Assembly: GCA_021108405.1 (NCBI GenBank)
Contig: JAIOQW010000028.1
Location: 1-33,541, forward strand
From: Methanosarcinales archaeon
GTDB lineage: Archaea; Halobacteriota; Methanosarcinia; Methanosarcinales; Methanocomedenaceae
Length of the DNA: 33,541 nt
Direction: 5' to 3'
Shown: positions 7,920 through 16,503 of the stretch, in pieces
Layout: every line of letters starts with the position of its first letter
Numbering within the stretch: position 1 is the stretch's first letter
Program-made: the position numbers and the translations under genes
The notes under the pieces: model-generated
The model's database searches: none
What the model was told of the DNA's origin: nothing
Seen by the model: only the letters and a program-made list of their open reading frames with translations

Positions 7920-10900
7920 ATGAAAAAATGTAATCGATTTTTAGTCTTACTACTGATAATATTATTATGCATAACATCTGTAAGTACAGGACTCCCATCT
8001 ATCAGCGAACCGGAAGATCAGGTGATTGAACTGGGTGCTGCCGGGGAAATAATATGGACAATAACAGATGAGAATCCTAATAATTACTGGGTATTAACAA
8101 ATACTAGCCAGATAGTTGTACCATCGCCCTATGAAAGTGGCGAAGATATCATAGTCCCGATAGATACTTCTATAACAGGTATCCGGGATTATGTTATATT
8201 TGCAAGTGATGCTACAATGAATGTAACAAGTGACCTGGTGGAAGTTACCGTCCGCGATACATCCGCACCTGTAATAACCAACCCGCCTGATCAGATTATT
8301 GTAAAGGGAACCGAAGAGAATATTATATGGGCCATAACAGAATTTGAACCTGGTATATACTGGATAGAAAAAGACGGAGAAGAAATTGTATCTCCACAAA
8401 GCTATGAGGATGAGTTATGGATTTATGCAGAGATAGATACATCTACAGTAGGTACATTGTGCTATACTATTTTTGCCACTGATTTATCAGGAAATGAAGC
8501 AAGTGATGAAGTGGAGATTTCAATCCATGATCCGACCATACCTATTATAACCACTCCCTTTGACCAGGTCATTGAGATAGATAGTGAAAGTTATATTCAG
8601 TGGACTATAACAGAACCTGACCCTGGTATGTACTGGGTGCTTAAAGACGATGAGGAATTCGTATCTTCTCAAAGTTATTATGATGGTGAGGAAATAACTG
8701 TCCTGATAGATTCATCTATAGCAGGTACGTGGAGCTATACTATTTTTGCCACTGATGAATCAGGAAATGAAGCAAGCGATGAAGCGGAGGTTGTAATCAA
8801 TGAAGCACCATCACCACCTATACTGACAACTCCTCCTGACCAGTTTATTTATCAGGGAGATACAGGGACTATTGTGTGGACAATCACCGAATCAGACCCT
8901 AATATGTACTGGGTATATAAGGACGGTGAAGAGGTTGTATCTCCACAAAGTTATTATGATGGTGAAGAGATCACTGTTCAGATAGATAGTTCTATTGCAG
9001 GTAGACAGACCTATTCTATATTTGCCAGTGATACATCAGGTGATGAAGCAAGCGATGAGGTGGATGTTACTGTTACAATTACTTTCAGTGATGATATCGC
9101 ACCTGTAATAACCCACCCTCCTGATGTGACTATTGATCAAGGGGATGAGGGGGATAGTATTGTATGGACAATCACCGAATTAAATCCTGATATGTGCCGG
9201 GTTTATAAAAACGGTGAAGAGTTCATATCTCCACGAGAATATTACGATGGTGAGGAGATCACTGTCTCGATAGATACTTCAGCGACAGGTACACAGATTT
9301 ATTCCTTATTTGCCACTGATACATCAGGAAACGAAGCCAGTGACCAGGTGGAAGTTATTATCAGCGATACAGATGATCCTGTAATAACACATCCTCCTGA
9401 TGTGACTATTGATCAATTGGGTGAGGGGGGGAGTATTGTATGGATAATCACCGAACCAAACCCTGATAGGTACTGGGTACATAAAAACGGTGAAGAGTTC
9501 ATATCTCCCGAAGGGTATTACGATGGTGATGAAATAACTGTCTTGATAGATACTTCAGCAACAGGTACACAGACTTATTCCTTATTTGCCACTGATACAT
9601 CAGGAAATGAAGCCAGTGACCAGGTGGAAGTTATTATCAGCGATGTGAACGGACCTGTAATAACCACCCCTACTAATGTGACTATTGATCAATGGGATGA
9701 GGGGGGGAGTATTGTATGGACAATAACAGAACCAAACCCTGATAGGTACTGGGTACATAAAGACGGTGAGGAGTTTATTTCTCCCGGGGGGTATTCCGAT
9801 GGTGATGAAATAACTGTCTCGATAGATACTTCAGCAACAGGTACACAGACATATTCCTTGTTTGCCAGTGATACATCAGGAAATGAAGCCAGTGGCCAGG
9901 TGGGAGTTATTATCAGCGATGCAGATGAACCCGTAATAACCACTCCTCCTGATGTGACTATTGATCAGGGGGATGAGAAAAGTATTGTATGGACAATCAC
10001 CGAATCAAACCCTGATAGGTACTGGGTATTAAATAACAAAGAAGAAGTTGTATCTCCACAAGATTATCATGATGGTATGAATATCACTATCCGGATAAAT
10101 ACTTCTTTAGCAGGTATACAGAATTATTCCTTATATGCCAGTGATAAGTCAGGAAACGAAGCCATCGACCAGGTAAAAGTTATTATCACCGATACAGTTG
10201 CGCCTATAATACATTCAATACCTCTTAAAAAAATAAAAATAGGTACTACAGGCAATATTACCTGGATCATTAATGAAACAAATCCGGGGAAGTACTGGAT
10301 ATTGAATAACAGTGGTGAAATTAAACCCCCGGAAAGTTATTATAACGGTTGTAATATTAATGTCACACTAGAACCTACAGAGTTAGGCACGTTGAGTTAT
10401 ACTTTATTTGCAAATGATACTTCCGGTAATACTGCCAGTAACCAGATGAATATTACTGTTCAGAATACAACCCCACTCACCATTACTTATCCTCGCGATC
10501 GTGATTCAACGACTTTATTTTCCATATATATCAATGGGACAGCGGAAGGAATACGTTCAATACCAGTAGTGGAAATAACAGCAAATGAAAAAACTGAAAC
10601 TGCAAAACTTGAGTTAGGTGATGATAATTTTGTATCATTCTCACATAAGATCCCGTTATCTATCGGAACTAACACTATAACAGTTACTGCAGATTATGGA
10701 AATGATGAACCCGATTCTTTGACATTAAAGATAATAAGAAAAAAAGAATATAATAATAAACAAACAGGTGGAGGCAGTGGTGGCGGCTCGACGAGTGAAG
10801 ATTTACAAAATATATTGCTTAAAGAGATCCAGCGAGAATTTGTTGCCAAGGATGAACGGGTATGCTACCATTTTGTTTCAGAAGGCAATATAATCAGCAT

Positions 10901-11459
10901 GATCAACTTCACCGGTATGAGAACTTCAGGGATAATACCTGCAAAAGTAGAGATACTTAATCATACTTCTTCATTAGTGAACTATGCTCCACTGGATCTG
11001 GTATACAAGAACCTCAATATCTGGGTTGGCAACCTTGGCTGGGCAAGCTCACAAAATATTGCTAATGCTACTATCAGTTTTAAAATTGAAAAATTATGGG
11101 TTACCCAGAACAATATTGATAAGTCTTCTATTGGATTGAATCGATATGAAGATGGTGAATGGAATATGCTTGTAACTTCATTAATCGGTCAAGATACTCA
11201 ATATTTCTATTTCAAATCCGAGACACCGGGTTTTTCTAATTTTGTAGTAACAGGAAAGCAGGAATATATTGGCGATCCTGGTAGTGAAGGAATTGATAAT
11301 AAACCACAAGATGATATCAATGAAAACCCAAATGATATTTCAGATTCTATAAATACTACTACTGAAGAAGATACAGGGATTCCAGGTTTTAATGTAATTG
11401 CTAATTTATTTATTCTATTGATTGTAGTACAATTATTGAGAAAAAAAGAGGATAAATAG
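7920..11459 (+). CDS. repeat-rich surface protein with PGF-CTERM tail
   Basis: A 1179-residue exported protein. Residues 1-24 form a signal peptide with a long hydrophobic core. Residues 26-849 hold nine tandem Ig-like beta-sandwich repeats of about 92 residues, each with a WTITE...YWV core and ending IFATDTSGNEASD-VEV-I. Residues 850-945 look like another beta-sandwich. A Gly/Ser linker (GGGSGGGS) follows, then a PGF-pre-PGF-type domain near 965-1120 (FTGMRTSGIIPAKVEILNH). The tail is IPGF, a hydrophobic stretch and RKKEDK, the PGF-CTERM pattern processed by an archaeosortase that replaces it with a lipid anchor. Many NxS/T sites suggest glycosylation. A role in the cell wall or adhesion is likely. 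No archaeosortase is in the window. Confidence 0.88.
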   Translation: MKKCNRFLVLLLIILLCITSVSTGLPSISEPEDQVIELGAAGEIIWTITDENPNNYWVLTNTSQIVVPSPYESGEDIIVPIDTSITGIRDYVIFASDATMNVTSDLVEVTVRDTSAPVITNPPDQIIVKGTEENIIWAITEFEPGIYWIEKDGEEIVSPQSYEDELWIYAEIDTSTVGTLCYTIFATDLSGNEASDEVEISIHDPTIPIITTPFDQVIEIDSESYIQWTITEPDPGMYWVLKDDEEFVSSQSYYDGEEITVLIDSSIAGTWSYTIFATDESGNEASDEAEVVINEAPSPPILTTPPDQFIYQGDTGTIVWTITESDPNMYWVYKDGEEVVSPQSYYDGEEITVQIDSSIAGRQTYSIFASDTSGDEASDEVDVTVTITFSDDIAPVITHPPDVTIDQGDEGDSIVWTITELNPDMCRVYKNGEEFISPREYYDGEEITVSIDTSATGTQIYSLFATDTSGNEASDQVEVIISDTDDPVITHPPDVTIDQLGEGGSIVWIITEPNPDRYWVHKNGEEFISPEGYYDGDEITVLIDTSATGTQTYSLFATDTSGNEASDQVEVIISDVNGPVITTPTNVTIDQWDEGGSIVWTITEPNPDRYWVHKDGEEFISPGGYSDGDEITVSIDTSATGTQTYSLFASDTSGNEASGQVGVIISDADEPVITTPPDVTIDQGDEKSIVWTITESNPDRYWVLNNKEEVVSPQDYHDGMNITIRINTSLAGIQNYSLYASDKSGNEAIDQVKVIITDTVAPIIHSIPLKKIKIGTTGNITWIINETNPGKYWILNNSGEIKPPESYYNGCNINVTLEPTELGTLSYTLFANDTSGNTASNQMNITVQNTTPLTITYPRDRDSTTLFSIYINGTAEGIRSIPVVEITANEKTETAKLELGDDNFVSFSHKIPLSIGTNTITVTADYGNDEPDSLTLKIIRKKEYNNKQTGGGSGGGSTSEDLQNILLKEIQREFVAKDERVCYHFVSEGNIISMINFTGMRTSGIIPAKVEILNHTSSLVNYAPLDLVYKNLNIWVGNLGWASSQNIANATISFKIEKLWVTQNNIDKSSIGLNRYEDGEWNMLVTSLIGQDTQYFYFKSETPGFSNFVVTGKQEYIGDPGSEGIDNKPQDDINENPNDISDSINTTTEEDTGIPGFNVIANLFILLIVVQLLRKKEDK
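7995..10466 (+). repeat. nine tandem ~275-bp coding repeats
   Basis: Nine in-frame units of about 92 codons make up the body of the surface-protein gene. Units 5 to 8 are the most alike at the DNA level. For example, units 6 and 7 share long runs around CCAAACCCTGATAGGTACTGG and GATACTTCAGCAACAGGTAC. Units 1, 2 and 9 are the most diverged. This is the pattern expected of recent expansion in the middle of the array by unequal recombination. Confidence 0.85.
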
Positions 11460-11463
11460 CATA

Positions 11464-12006
11464 CTATTTAACAAGCAGTTGATCTTTTATTTCTCTTACT
11501 TTTTTCTCATTGGTAAGTCTAAGTAGAATAGTTAATGCAAACTCTATAGCTGTACCAGGACCCTGGGAGGTTATTATATCCTGATCCTCTACAACTGATC
11601 TATTAACATACTTTGCATTTTTTAACAAATCTTCCATTCCTTTATAAATAGTAGCTTTCTTTTTCTCAAGGATACCTGCCTTTGCCAGAACAGATGGTGC
11701 AGCGCATATAGCAGCTACTATTTTTCCTTTTGAGTAGTATCTATTCACCAGATCCAGGACCCGCTTATCGTTACCGAGATTAATATAGCCAGGAGACCCA
11801 CCTGGTAAAATTATAGCATCAAATAACTCATCAATGCTATCCAGTGGTACATCAGGTTGTATTTTCATTCCTCTGGATCCTGTTATTAATCCACTACTCA
11901 GACCTGCAATTGTTACAGGGATATTACCTCTTCTTAGTATATCAACAATACTTGAAAGTTCGATCTCCTCAAATCCCTGTGCCATTAGAACCAGTACTTT
12001 TACCAT
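11464..12006 (-). CDS. DJ-1/PfpI family protein
   Basis: About 180 residues with the DJ-1/PfpI fold: VLVLMAQGFEEIEL at the start with the conserved glutamate, DAIILPGGSPGYINL in the middle, and the nucleophile elbow AAICAAPSVLAKAG, whose cysteine is near residue 106. ITSQGPGTAIEFAL completes the family pattern. Members include glyoxalases, deglycases and proteases, and this one most resembles the DJ-1/YajL branch. The substrate cannot be told. The ATG at 12006, after GTGA, is preferred to the GTG at 12015 used by the ORF track. It is convergent with the surface-protein gene, with four bases between stops. Confidence 0.85.
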   Translation of the reverse strand: MVKVLVLMAQGFEEIELSSIVDILRRGNIPVTIAGLSSGLITGSRGMKIQPDVPLDSIDELFDAIILPGGSPGYINLGNDKRVLDLVNRYYSKGKIVAAICAAPSVLAKAGILEKKKATIYKGMEDLLKNAKYVNRSVVEDQDIITSQGPGTAIEFALTILLRLTNEKKVREIKDQLLVK

Positions 12007-12169
12007 TATTTTCACTACCTGAATTGTTTATGATTCTATTGATTTACTGCTTCTGATAAAGATGTTTGCATGTTATACTGATTATTTAATATTGAAATAA
12101 GTGATGAATGATACAGTCTCCAATTAATAGTATAAGGTATAATATGAATATTTGAGGAGAGTCTTAAGA

Positions 12170-13174
12170 ATGGAATGTACATATCTGGCTGCGGTTGATA
12201 TTGGCGGGACTAAGATGACTGTGAGCCTTGCAAATAAACGGGGATTTATAATCAAGGTCTACCAGCATATACAGCTTACAGGTAATAACACTGCAATTCC
12301 GGAACAGGTTGATTTTTTAATAAGTTATATGTGTAGAAAAGCAAAAATCCAAAAGGATGAGATAGATGCTCTGGGAATTGGTAGTTGCGGTCCTTATAAT
12401 AAAGACCAGGGTCATCTGGTGGTCGTGGCACCTAATCTGTGTGGTGGGCTGGTAGAGCGAAGAGAAATTATTCCGAATGATTGGACAGGGATACCTCTTG
12501 AGCAGGTATTATCTCAAATCTATAACAATTTGAAGATCGATAATGATGCTATTACCGGTGTTATGGCTGAGCGGCTATTTGGAGCAGGCAGAGGTGAGGA
12601 TAATCTGGTATATGTTACATGGAGTACCGGAATAGGCAGCGGTGCTTTTGTTGATGGAAGATTAATAAAGGGTAAAAATGGAAATGCTCCACATGTTGGC
12701 CATATTTATTTGGTGGAAGACGGGCCTCAATGTGGATGCGGTAATTTCGGTGATATGGAATCGTTGTGTTCCGGTGGGGCTATTGCAAGAGATTATGGAA
12801 ACGGAGCAACTACCGTGATGGTCTTTTTGGCTTTTAATAATGATGATCCGAAGGCAAAGATAGTAATAGCAAAGGCTGCAAAGAATTTTGCAAGAGGACT
12901 TGTTTCTATTAATGCTGTTCTGGATACAAAGGTCTTCATTATCGGTGGGAGTGTGTTCATGAATAATATTGATATCCTATTGCCTATGATAAAGGATGAA
13001 TTTTACCGCTCATTTCCGGCTTTATCAAAGAATGTGGAGTTCAGACCGTCTGCCCTTGATAAGTATCTGGTTGACCTGGGAGCGTTAAGTCTGGTAATGC
13101 CAGAGGAGTGGATTGTAGACTGGCAAAAGAAAAGGCCATGGGAATATGCTCCGGAGGCGATTGTGTTAGAGTGA
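12170..13174 (+). CDS. ROK family sugar kinase
   Basis: About 334 residues. The phosphate-binding motif VDIGGTKM is near residue 10, and VTWSTGIGSGAFVDGRL and GNAPHVGHIYLVEDGPQCGCGNFGDMESLCSG carry the ROK signature. The usual zinc motif CxCGxxGCxE here reads CGCGNFGDME, with aspartate in place of the third cysteine. Such kinases phosphorylate glucose, fructose or N-acetyl sugars; the substrate is not clear here. The ORF track starts at a TTG at 12152, but GAGGAG at 12154-12159 places the start at the ATG at 12170. It probably stands alone. Confidence 0.83.
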   Translation: MECTYLAAVDIGGTKMTVSLANKRGFIIKVYQHIQLTGNNTAIPEQVDFLISYMCRKAKIQKDEIDALGIGSCGPYNKDQGHLVVVAPNLCGGLVERREIIPNDWTGIPLEQVLSQIYNNLKIDNDAITGVMAERLFGAGRGEDNLVYVTWSTGIGSGAFVDGRLIKGKNGNAPHVGHIYLVEDGPQCGCGNFGDMESLCSGGAIARDYGNGATTVMVFLAFNNDDPKAKIVIAKAAKNFARGLVSINAVLDTKVFIIGGSVFMNNIDILLPMIKDEFYRSFPALSKNVEFRPSALDKYLVDLGALSLVMPEEWIVDWQKKRPWEYAPEAIVLE

Positions 13175-13410
13175 TACATGGTTCACCTATCCGCAAAGCA
13201 GCCGAGATTTCCATGATTGCAAGACCCAAATTCTTACCAATGGATATTATTGTACGTACACCTTTTGAAATTGAAGAGGTTGTCCAACAATCACCGCCAG
13301 TAAGAAATCTCTTCCTTCCTAAAAATGGATTCACATCACGATTTATAGAGATGATGGATACTAAGGTGGTAATTGGATGGAGTTTGCAGGATATTTTGAT
13401 AATAAAATAA
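13175..13410 (+). pseudogene. remnant of a MNT-type nucleotidyltransferase
   Basis: The reading frame running through the end of the ROK gene continues as HGSPIRKAAEISMIARPKFLPMDIIVRTPFEIEEVVQQ...NLFLPKNGF, ending at 13410. The segment PMDIIVRTPFEIE and the following tail resemble the C-terminal half of small MNT-type nucleotidyltransferase domains (antitoxin or toxin partners of HEPN proteins). The N-terminal GSxxRG...SDxD active-site half is absent, and no HEPN gene lies beside it. The upstream part of the ORF only overlaps the kinase gene. This is best read as a decayed fragment; the family call is by pattern only. Confidence 0.5.
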
Positions 13411-13476
13411 ACTGTGTGTCATATATGGAAACCTTTTTTATCCATCCGGTTATCTAAGGTGCAAGACGTGAACATA

Positions 13477-14163
13477 ATGACGATAAAAGAAGGAGATTTT
13501 ATTAAATTATCATATACTGGTAAATTGGATGATGGTAGTATTTTTGATACTACTGATGAGGAATTGGCTAAGGCTAATGACATATTTAATGAAAATGCCA
13601 TATATGGTGGTGATATAATCATAATTGGCGCTAAACAGACGATCGAAGGTCTTGAGGAAGATATCAAGAAGCATGATATCGGTTATGAAGGTACGATCGA
13701 GATCCCGCCTGAAAAGGGTTTTGGAGAAAAAAACCCATTACTGATAAAAAGTATCCCGGTTAAGCGATTCGAGCAAAAACCACATGAAGGTATGCAGGTA
13801 CAGATAGATGGACGTGTCGGCCTTGTGATGAGAGTGATGGGGCGTCATGCAAGAGTAGATTTCAATGCTCCTATGGCCAGTAAAACCATATATTATGATT
13901 ATAAGATCAATGATGTACTTGAAAATATAAAAGACAAAGCCGTAGGTCTAAGTACACTGTATACGGGAAAAGAGATGGATATTGAGATAGACGGTACTAT
14001 AGCAAAAGTCCAAGTACCATTAGAGTATAGTTATAATCAGCGATGGCTGTATTCAAAAGGTCAAATGTCAAAGGATCTGTTAAAAAATACTGAACTAACT
14101 GAAGTTCAATTGATCGAGACATACACAATGGATTTTTTAAAGGATACACCTGAAAAAGAATAA
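13477..14163 (+). CDS. FKBP-type peptidyl-prolyl isomerase, archaeal long form
   Basis: About 228 residues. An FKBP/SlyD-like domain starts at GDFIKLSYTGKLDDGSIFDTT. It is interrupted by the insert-in-flap segment (GYEGTIEIPPEKGFGEKNPLLIKSIPVKRFE...) and resumes at ARVDFNAPMASKTIYYDYKI. A C-terminal extension of ~75 residues, seen in archaeal long FKBPs, follows. The protein catalyses proline isomerisation and acts as a folding chaperone in the cytoplasm. The ORF-track start at 13414 is too early. ATG at 13477, preceded by GTGA, begins MTIKEGDF; the GTG at 13468 is an alternative after AAGGTG. The tRNA-Ser gene follows 22 bases later. Confidence 0.88.
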   Translation: MTIKEGDFIKLSYTGKLDDGSIFDTTDEELAKANDIFNENAIYGGDIIIIGAKQTIEGLEEDIKKHDIGYEGTIEIPPEKGFGEKNPLLIKSIPVKRFEQKPHEGMQVQIDGRVGLVMRVMGRHARVDFNAPMASKTIYYDYKINDVLENIKDKAVGLSTLYTGKEMDIEIDGTIAKVQVPLEYSYNQRWLYSKGQMSKDLLKNTELTEVQLIETYTMDFLKDTPEKE

Positions 14164-14185
14164 ACCAATTATAAATCCTTAATAT

Positions 14186-14270
14186 GCTGAGGTAGCCAAG
14201 CGGACCACGGCGCCGGTCTTGAAAACCGGTGGCGCACAGCGCCTCGGGAGTTCGAATCTCTCCCTCAGCG
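14186..14270 (+). tRNA. tRNA-Ser (anticodon UGA)
   Basis: An 85-nt cloverleaf with acceptor GCTGAGG/CCTCAGC and discriminator G. The anticodon loop CTTGAAA gives UGA. A long variable arm (GGCGCACAGCGCC) marks it as serine type, and the T arm is GGGAGTTCGAATCTCTC. CCA is not encoded. A run of eight T follows directly as terminator. Confidence 0.95.
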
Positions 14271-14280
14271 TATTTTTTTT
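14271..14280 (+). terminator. T-run terminator after tRNA-Ser
   Basis: TATTTTTTTT directly follows the tRNA. Archaeal RNA polymerase stops at such T-runs. Its last two bases are also part of the stop codon of the convergent lipoprotein gene. Confidence 0.5.
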
Positions 14281-15346
14281 AATCCATGTAAAAATATTCT
14301 TTACTCACAGGGTCAATAGCTATTTTTTTTCCTTCGGGATTACCATTAAATCCCGGATAACCATATTTACCGGCTGTCGGGTCAAGTACAATACAGTCCT
14401 GATCATTTGCTTTATAATATACTATTTCCTGATCATCAAAGAGGTTATCAGGTGAATAACAGAAATAGAATTTAATATTTACATCAACAATGGCATCCAT
14501 ATTTGGATCCATATACTTATTATCATTCTCCAGTATCAAACCTCCGTGATTCTGCAGATTATTACAAGAATCGGATATTTCCAAACTTTTTTTTTGATTA
14601 CATGATGGGTAGGTAGCAAATTCACGTCCCAAAGTCATTAATTCATAATCTTTTCCGGAAGGAACTACATAGAGTGACAGCGGGACAGATGAAGTTATAT
14701 TATACTGTACGTTCATATATTTGATACTAGAATTAAATTTTGTACCATCACCACCATAATAAAATATCTCTCCGGGCTGTAATACAAATGTCTGCTGTTT
14801 TTCCTGTACAATGAAAATGTTACCTTTATCCATTATCACATTCAGGCTTTCATTTTGACCAAGGTCTTTTGAAGCCTGGATCAATATTGATTCTTGAATA
14901 TACTGCCACAGATTTTCTGTGTCTATATCACATGCCAGACAATATGCATGGTCTGGTGTCAGGACAAAATATGTTTTTATACCAAGGTTTTCTAACAGAG
15001 AGACAAGAACAATTGTAAGGTCTTCACAATCACCTCCTCGTATTTGCATTGTTTCTGCAGGAGATTGTATGAATTCCCCGGTTCTCGGGTCACTATAATA
15101 ATCATAATTTTCGACTACGTAGCGATATATCTTATTTACCTGGCATTCCTTATCTCCCGTAGGGCATTCACTAACTATAGAAACAGCCTGTGCCCTAAGT
15201 TCAACATCATTTAAATTAATTTCATTTAGATACGGTTGGGCCCTGGTAACTACAGGGTCATCATTGTGAAGACAACCACTTAAAAAAACGATATTTAATA
15301 TGATCATTATAATTAAACCGGTGGTTTGATAGTGTTTTTTTTTCAT
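14279..15346 (-). CDS. transglutaminase-like lipoprotein
   Basis: About 355 residues from the ATG at 15346. A basic N terminus and hydrophobic stretch end in the lipobox FLSGC (Cys25), so the mature protein is probably lipid-anchored outside the cell. A transglutaminase/cysteine-protease-like core follows, with IRGGDCEDLTIVLVSLLENLGIKTYFVL (catalytic Cys) and PDHAYCLA (catalytic His). The C-terminal part contains DCIVLDPTA. Activity may be peptide cleavage or cross-linking; the substrate is unknown. The ORF-track start is 18 residues further upstream and would spoil the signal peptide. The stop codon lies in the T-run terminator of the convergent tRNA-Ser. Confidence 0.78.
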   Translation of the reverse strand: MKKKHYQTTGLIIMIILNIVFLSGCLHNDDPVVTRAQPYLNEINLNDVELRAQAVSIVSECPTGDKECQVNKIYRYVVENYDYYSDPRTGEFIQSPAETMQIRGGDCEDLTIVLVSLLENLGIKTYFVLTPDHAYCLACDIDTENLWQYIQESILIQASKDLGQNESLNVIMDKGNIFIVQEKQQTFVLQPGEIFYYGGDGTKFNSSIKYMNVQYNITSSVPLSLYVVPSGKDYELMTLGREFATYPSCNQKKSLEISDSCNNLQNHGGLILENDNKYMDPNMDAIVDVNIKFYFCYSPDNLFDDQEIVYYKANDQDCIVLDPTAGKYGYPGFNGNPEGKKIAIDPVSKEYFYMD

Positions 15347-15451
15347 ATAGGAAAGTTTATGCTTTCCTATATACCTGAAAAATGTGAATAAACTAAACAT
15401 TTTTTTTTAATGATCCACTCCATACAGCCGACAATATCTCTTCTTTAGCTA

Positions 15452-15507
15452 GAACAAAATCCTCCCTTCGGTCGGATTTTCGATTCAAGTTATACTTGAT
15501 ATATTAT
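15452..15507 (+). repeat. dispersed hairpin repeat, single unit
   Basis: GAACAAAATCCTCCCTTCGGTCGGATTTTCGATTCAAGTTATACTTGATATATTA. The AAAATCC...GGATTTT stem has a CTTCGG tip. The tail CGATTCAAGTTATACTTGATATA is identical to the end of the minus-strand cluster at 4697-4860. It lies between the lipoprotein gene and tRNA-Ser(GCU), whose 3' end it follows on the opposite strand. Confidence 0.6.
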
Positions 15508-15512
15508 AAAAA

Positions 15513-15597
15513 CGACGAGAGGGGGATTCGAACCCCCGAGGTCAAAACAACCACAGGATTAGCAATCCTGCGCCATACCAGGCTTGGCTATCTCGTC
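15513..15597 (-). tRNA. tRNA-Ser (anticodon GCU)
   Basis: On the minus strand, GACGAGATAGCCAAGCCTGG starts an 85-nt cloverleaf with acceptor GACGAGA/TCTCGTC and discriminator G. Anticodon loop ATTGCTAAT contains GCU. The long variable arm and T arm GGGGGTTCGAATCCCCC fit serine. CCA is not encoded. It is the second serine tRNA in the window. Confidence 0.95.
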
Positions 15598-15676
15598 ACT
15601 TATTGAGCTTTATGTATATTATATCCTATATAATGCTTTTCAATGCTCGGGATTGTTAGGGAGGATTTAGTTCTTT

Positions 15677-15999
15677 AGTGGCAGACACACCTCTGGTTGT
15701 TGTATCTCATACCACTCAATGATCTGCAGTTTATCCTCCATCCCGCTTCCCCATGAGCGATAATTGCTCAAGGTAAGTCTGCTCCCTTCCGGGCCTGGAC
15801 CGATTCTCTTAATTAAATTATAGTGACATTCCATCAGGAAAGCCACTATAATAACGTCATCCCCATGGGACGGAATTTCTCAGTCAAATCCGCAGGTTGA
15901 AGAGGTAATTGATAACATCTTCCATTGGCTTCGCCCCCCGCATATCGGCGGTTTCGGGTTACAGGTAACGCCTAACTACCCGGGCTAGTCTGCCAGCCT
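15677..15999 (-). ncRNA. ffs: signal recognition particle RNA (7S)
   Basis: On the minus strand this ~320-nt region carries the invariant SRP RNA helix 8 core CCAGGCCCGGAAGGGAGCAG. The ends pair (TGGCAGACTA near the 5' end with GTGTCTGCCA near the 3' end), giving the archaeal helix 1. The length fits the archaeal type with Alu and S domains. The exact ends are estimated from this pairing. A TATA-like GTTTATTG lies about 25-30 bases upstream. It partners SRP19 (7427-7717). SRP54 is not in the window. Confidence 0.9.
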
Positions 16000-16084
16000 T
16001 CATTATATCACCAGGATACAATAAACTTATCCATATGGTAGACTATTATTATAAGTGAATTATACGTAAATTACAGGTGATATT

Positions 16085-16327
16085 ATGGATAACATGATCG
16101 GATTTGTATCAGGTAATGATAAACGTGAGAGGTTACTTGGATTACTTGGGTCCCAGGGCGAAATGGATAAGAAATCCATATCAAAACGAACCCATATGAT
16201 TCCGCAAACGGCTGCCAAGATACTTGAGGAACTTATTGATAAAGGATTGGTTGAGGAAAATAATGATCTGTTCTCACTGACAGAGATAGGCGCTGAAGTG
16301 GAAAAAAAAATGAAAGGGTTAGTATAG
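16085..16327 (+). CDS. small winged-helix transcription regulator
   Basis: 80 residues that appear to be a single winged helix-turn-helix: RERLLGLLGSQGEMDKKSISKRTHMIPQTAAKILEELIDKGLVEENNDLFSLTEIGAEVEKKM. The helix-turn-helix is followed by the recognition helix and a short wing, as in small archaeal MarR/ArsR-like regulators. There is no ligand-binding domain. The start follows AGGTGAT. It lies between the SRP RNA and tRNA-Pro, both on the other strand. Its targets are unknown. Confidence 0.8.
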   Translation: MDNMIGFVSGNDKRERLLGLLGSQGEMDKKSISKRTHMIPQTAAKILEELIDKGLVEENNDLFSLTEIGAEVEKKMKGLV

Positions 16328-16335
16328 AAACCGAA

Positions 16336-16410
16336 TGGGGCCGCGGAGATTTGAACTCCGGTCACAAGACCCCCAGCCTTGCAGGATGGTCCAGGCTACC
16401 CTACGGCCCC
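16336..16410 (-). tRNA. tRNA-Pro (anticodon GGG)
   Basis: On the minus strand GGGGCCGTAGGGTAGCCTGG starts a cloverleaf with acceptor GGGGCCG/CGGCCCC and discriminator A. The anticodon stem CAAGG/TCTTG encloses CTGGGGG, anticodon GGG. The T arm is CGGAGTTCAAATCTCCG. CCA is not encoded. Confidence 0.9.
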
Positions 16411-16503
16411 TCGAAAGGTATAGGGTGGTCTTAGTATTATCTTTGAGTACTTTACTTTTTCTAATAAACACGCTTTAAGTACTATTATTATCTTTTATAT
16501 ATC

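Noticed and set aside
8094-8399. Minus-strand ORF inside the surface-protein gene
   Set aside because: Shadow frame of the repeat-coding DNA with no support of its own.
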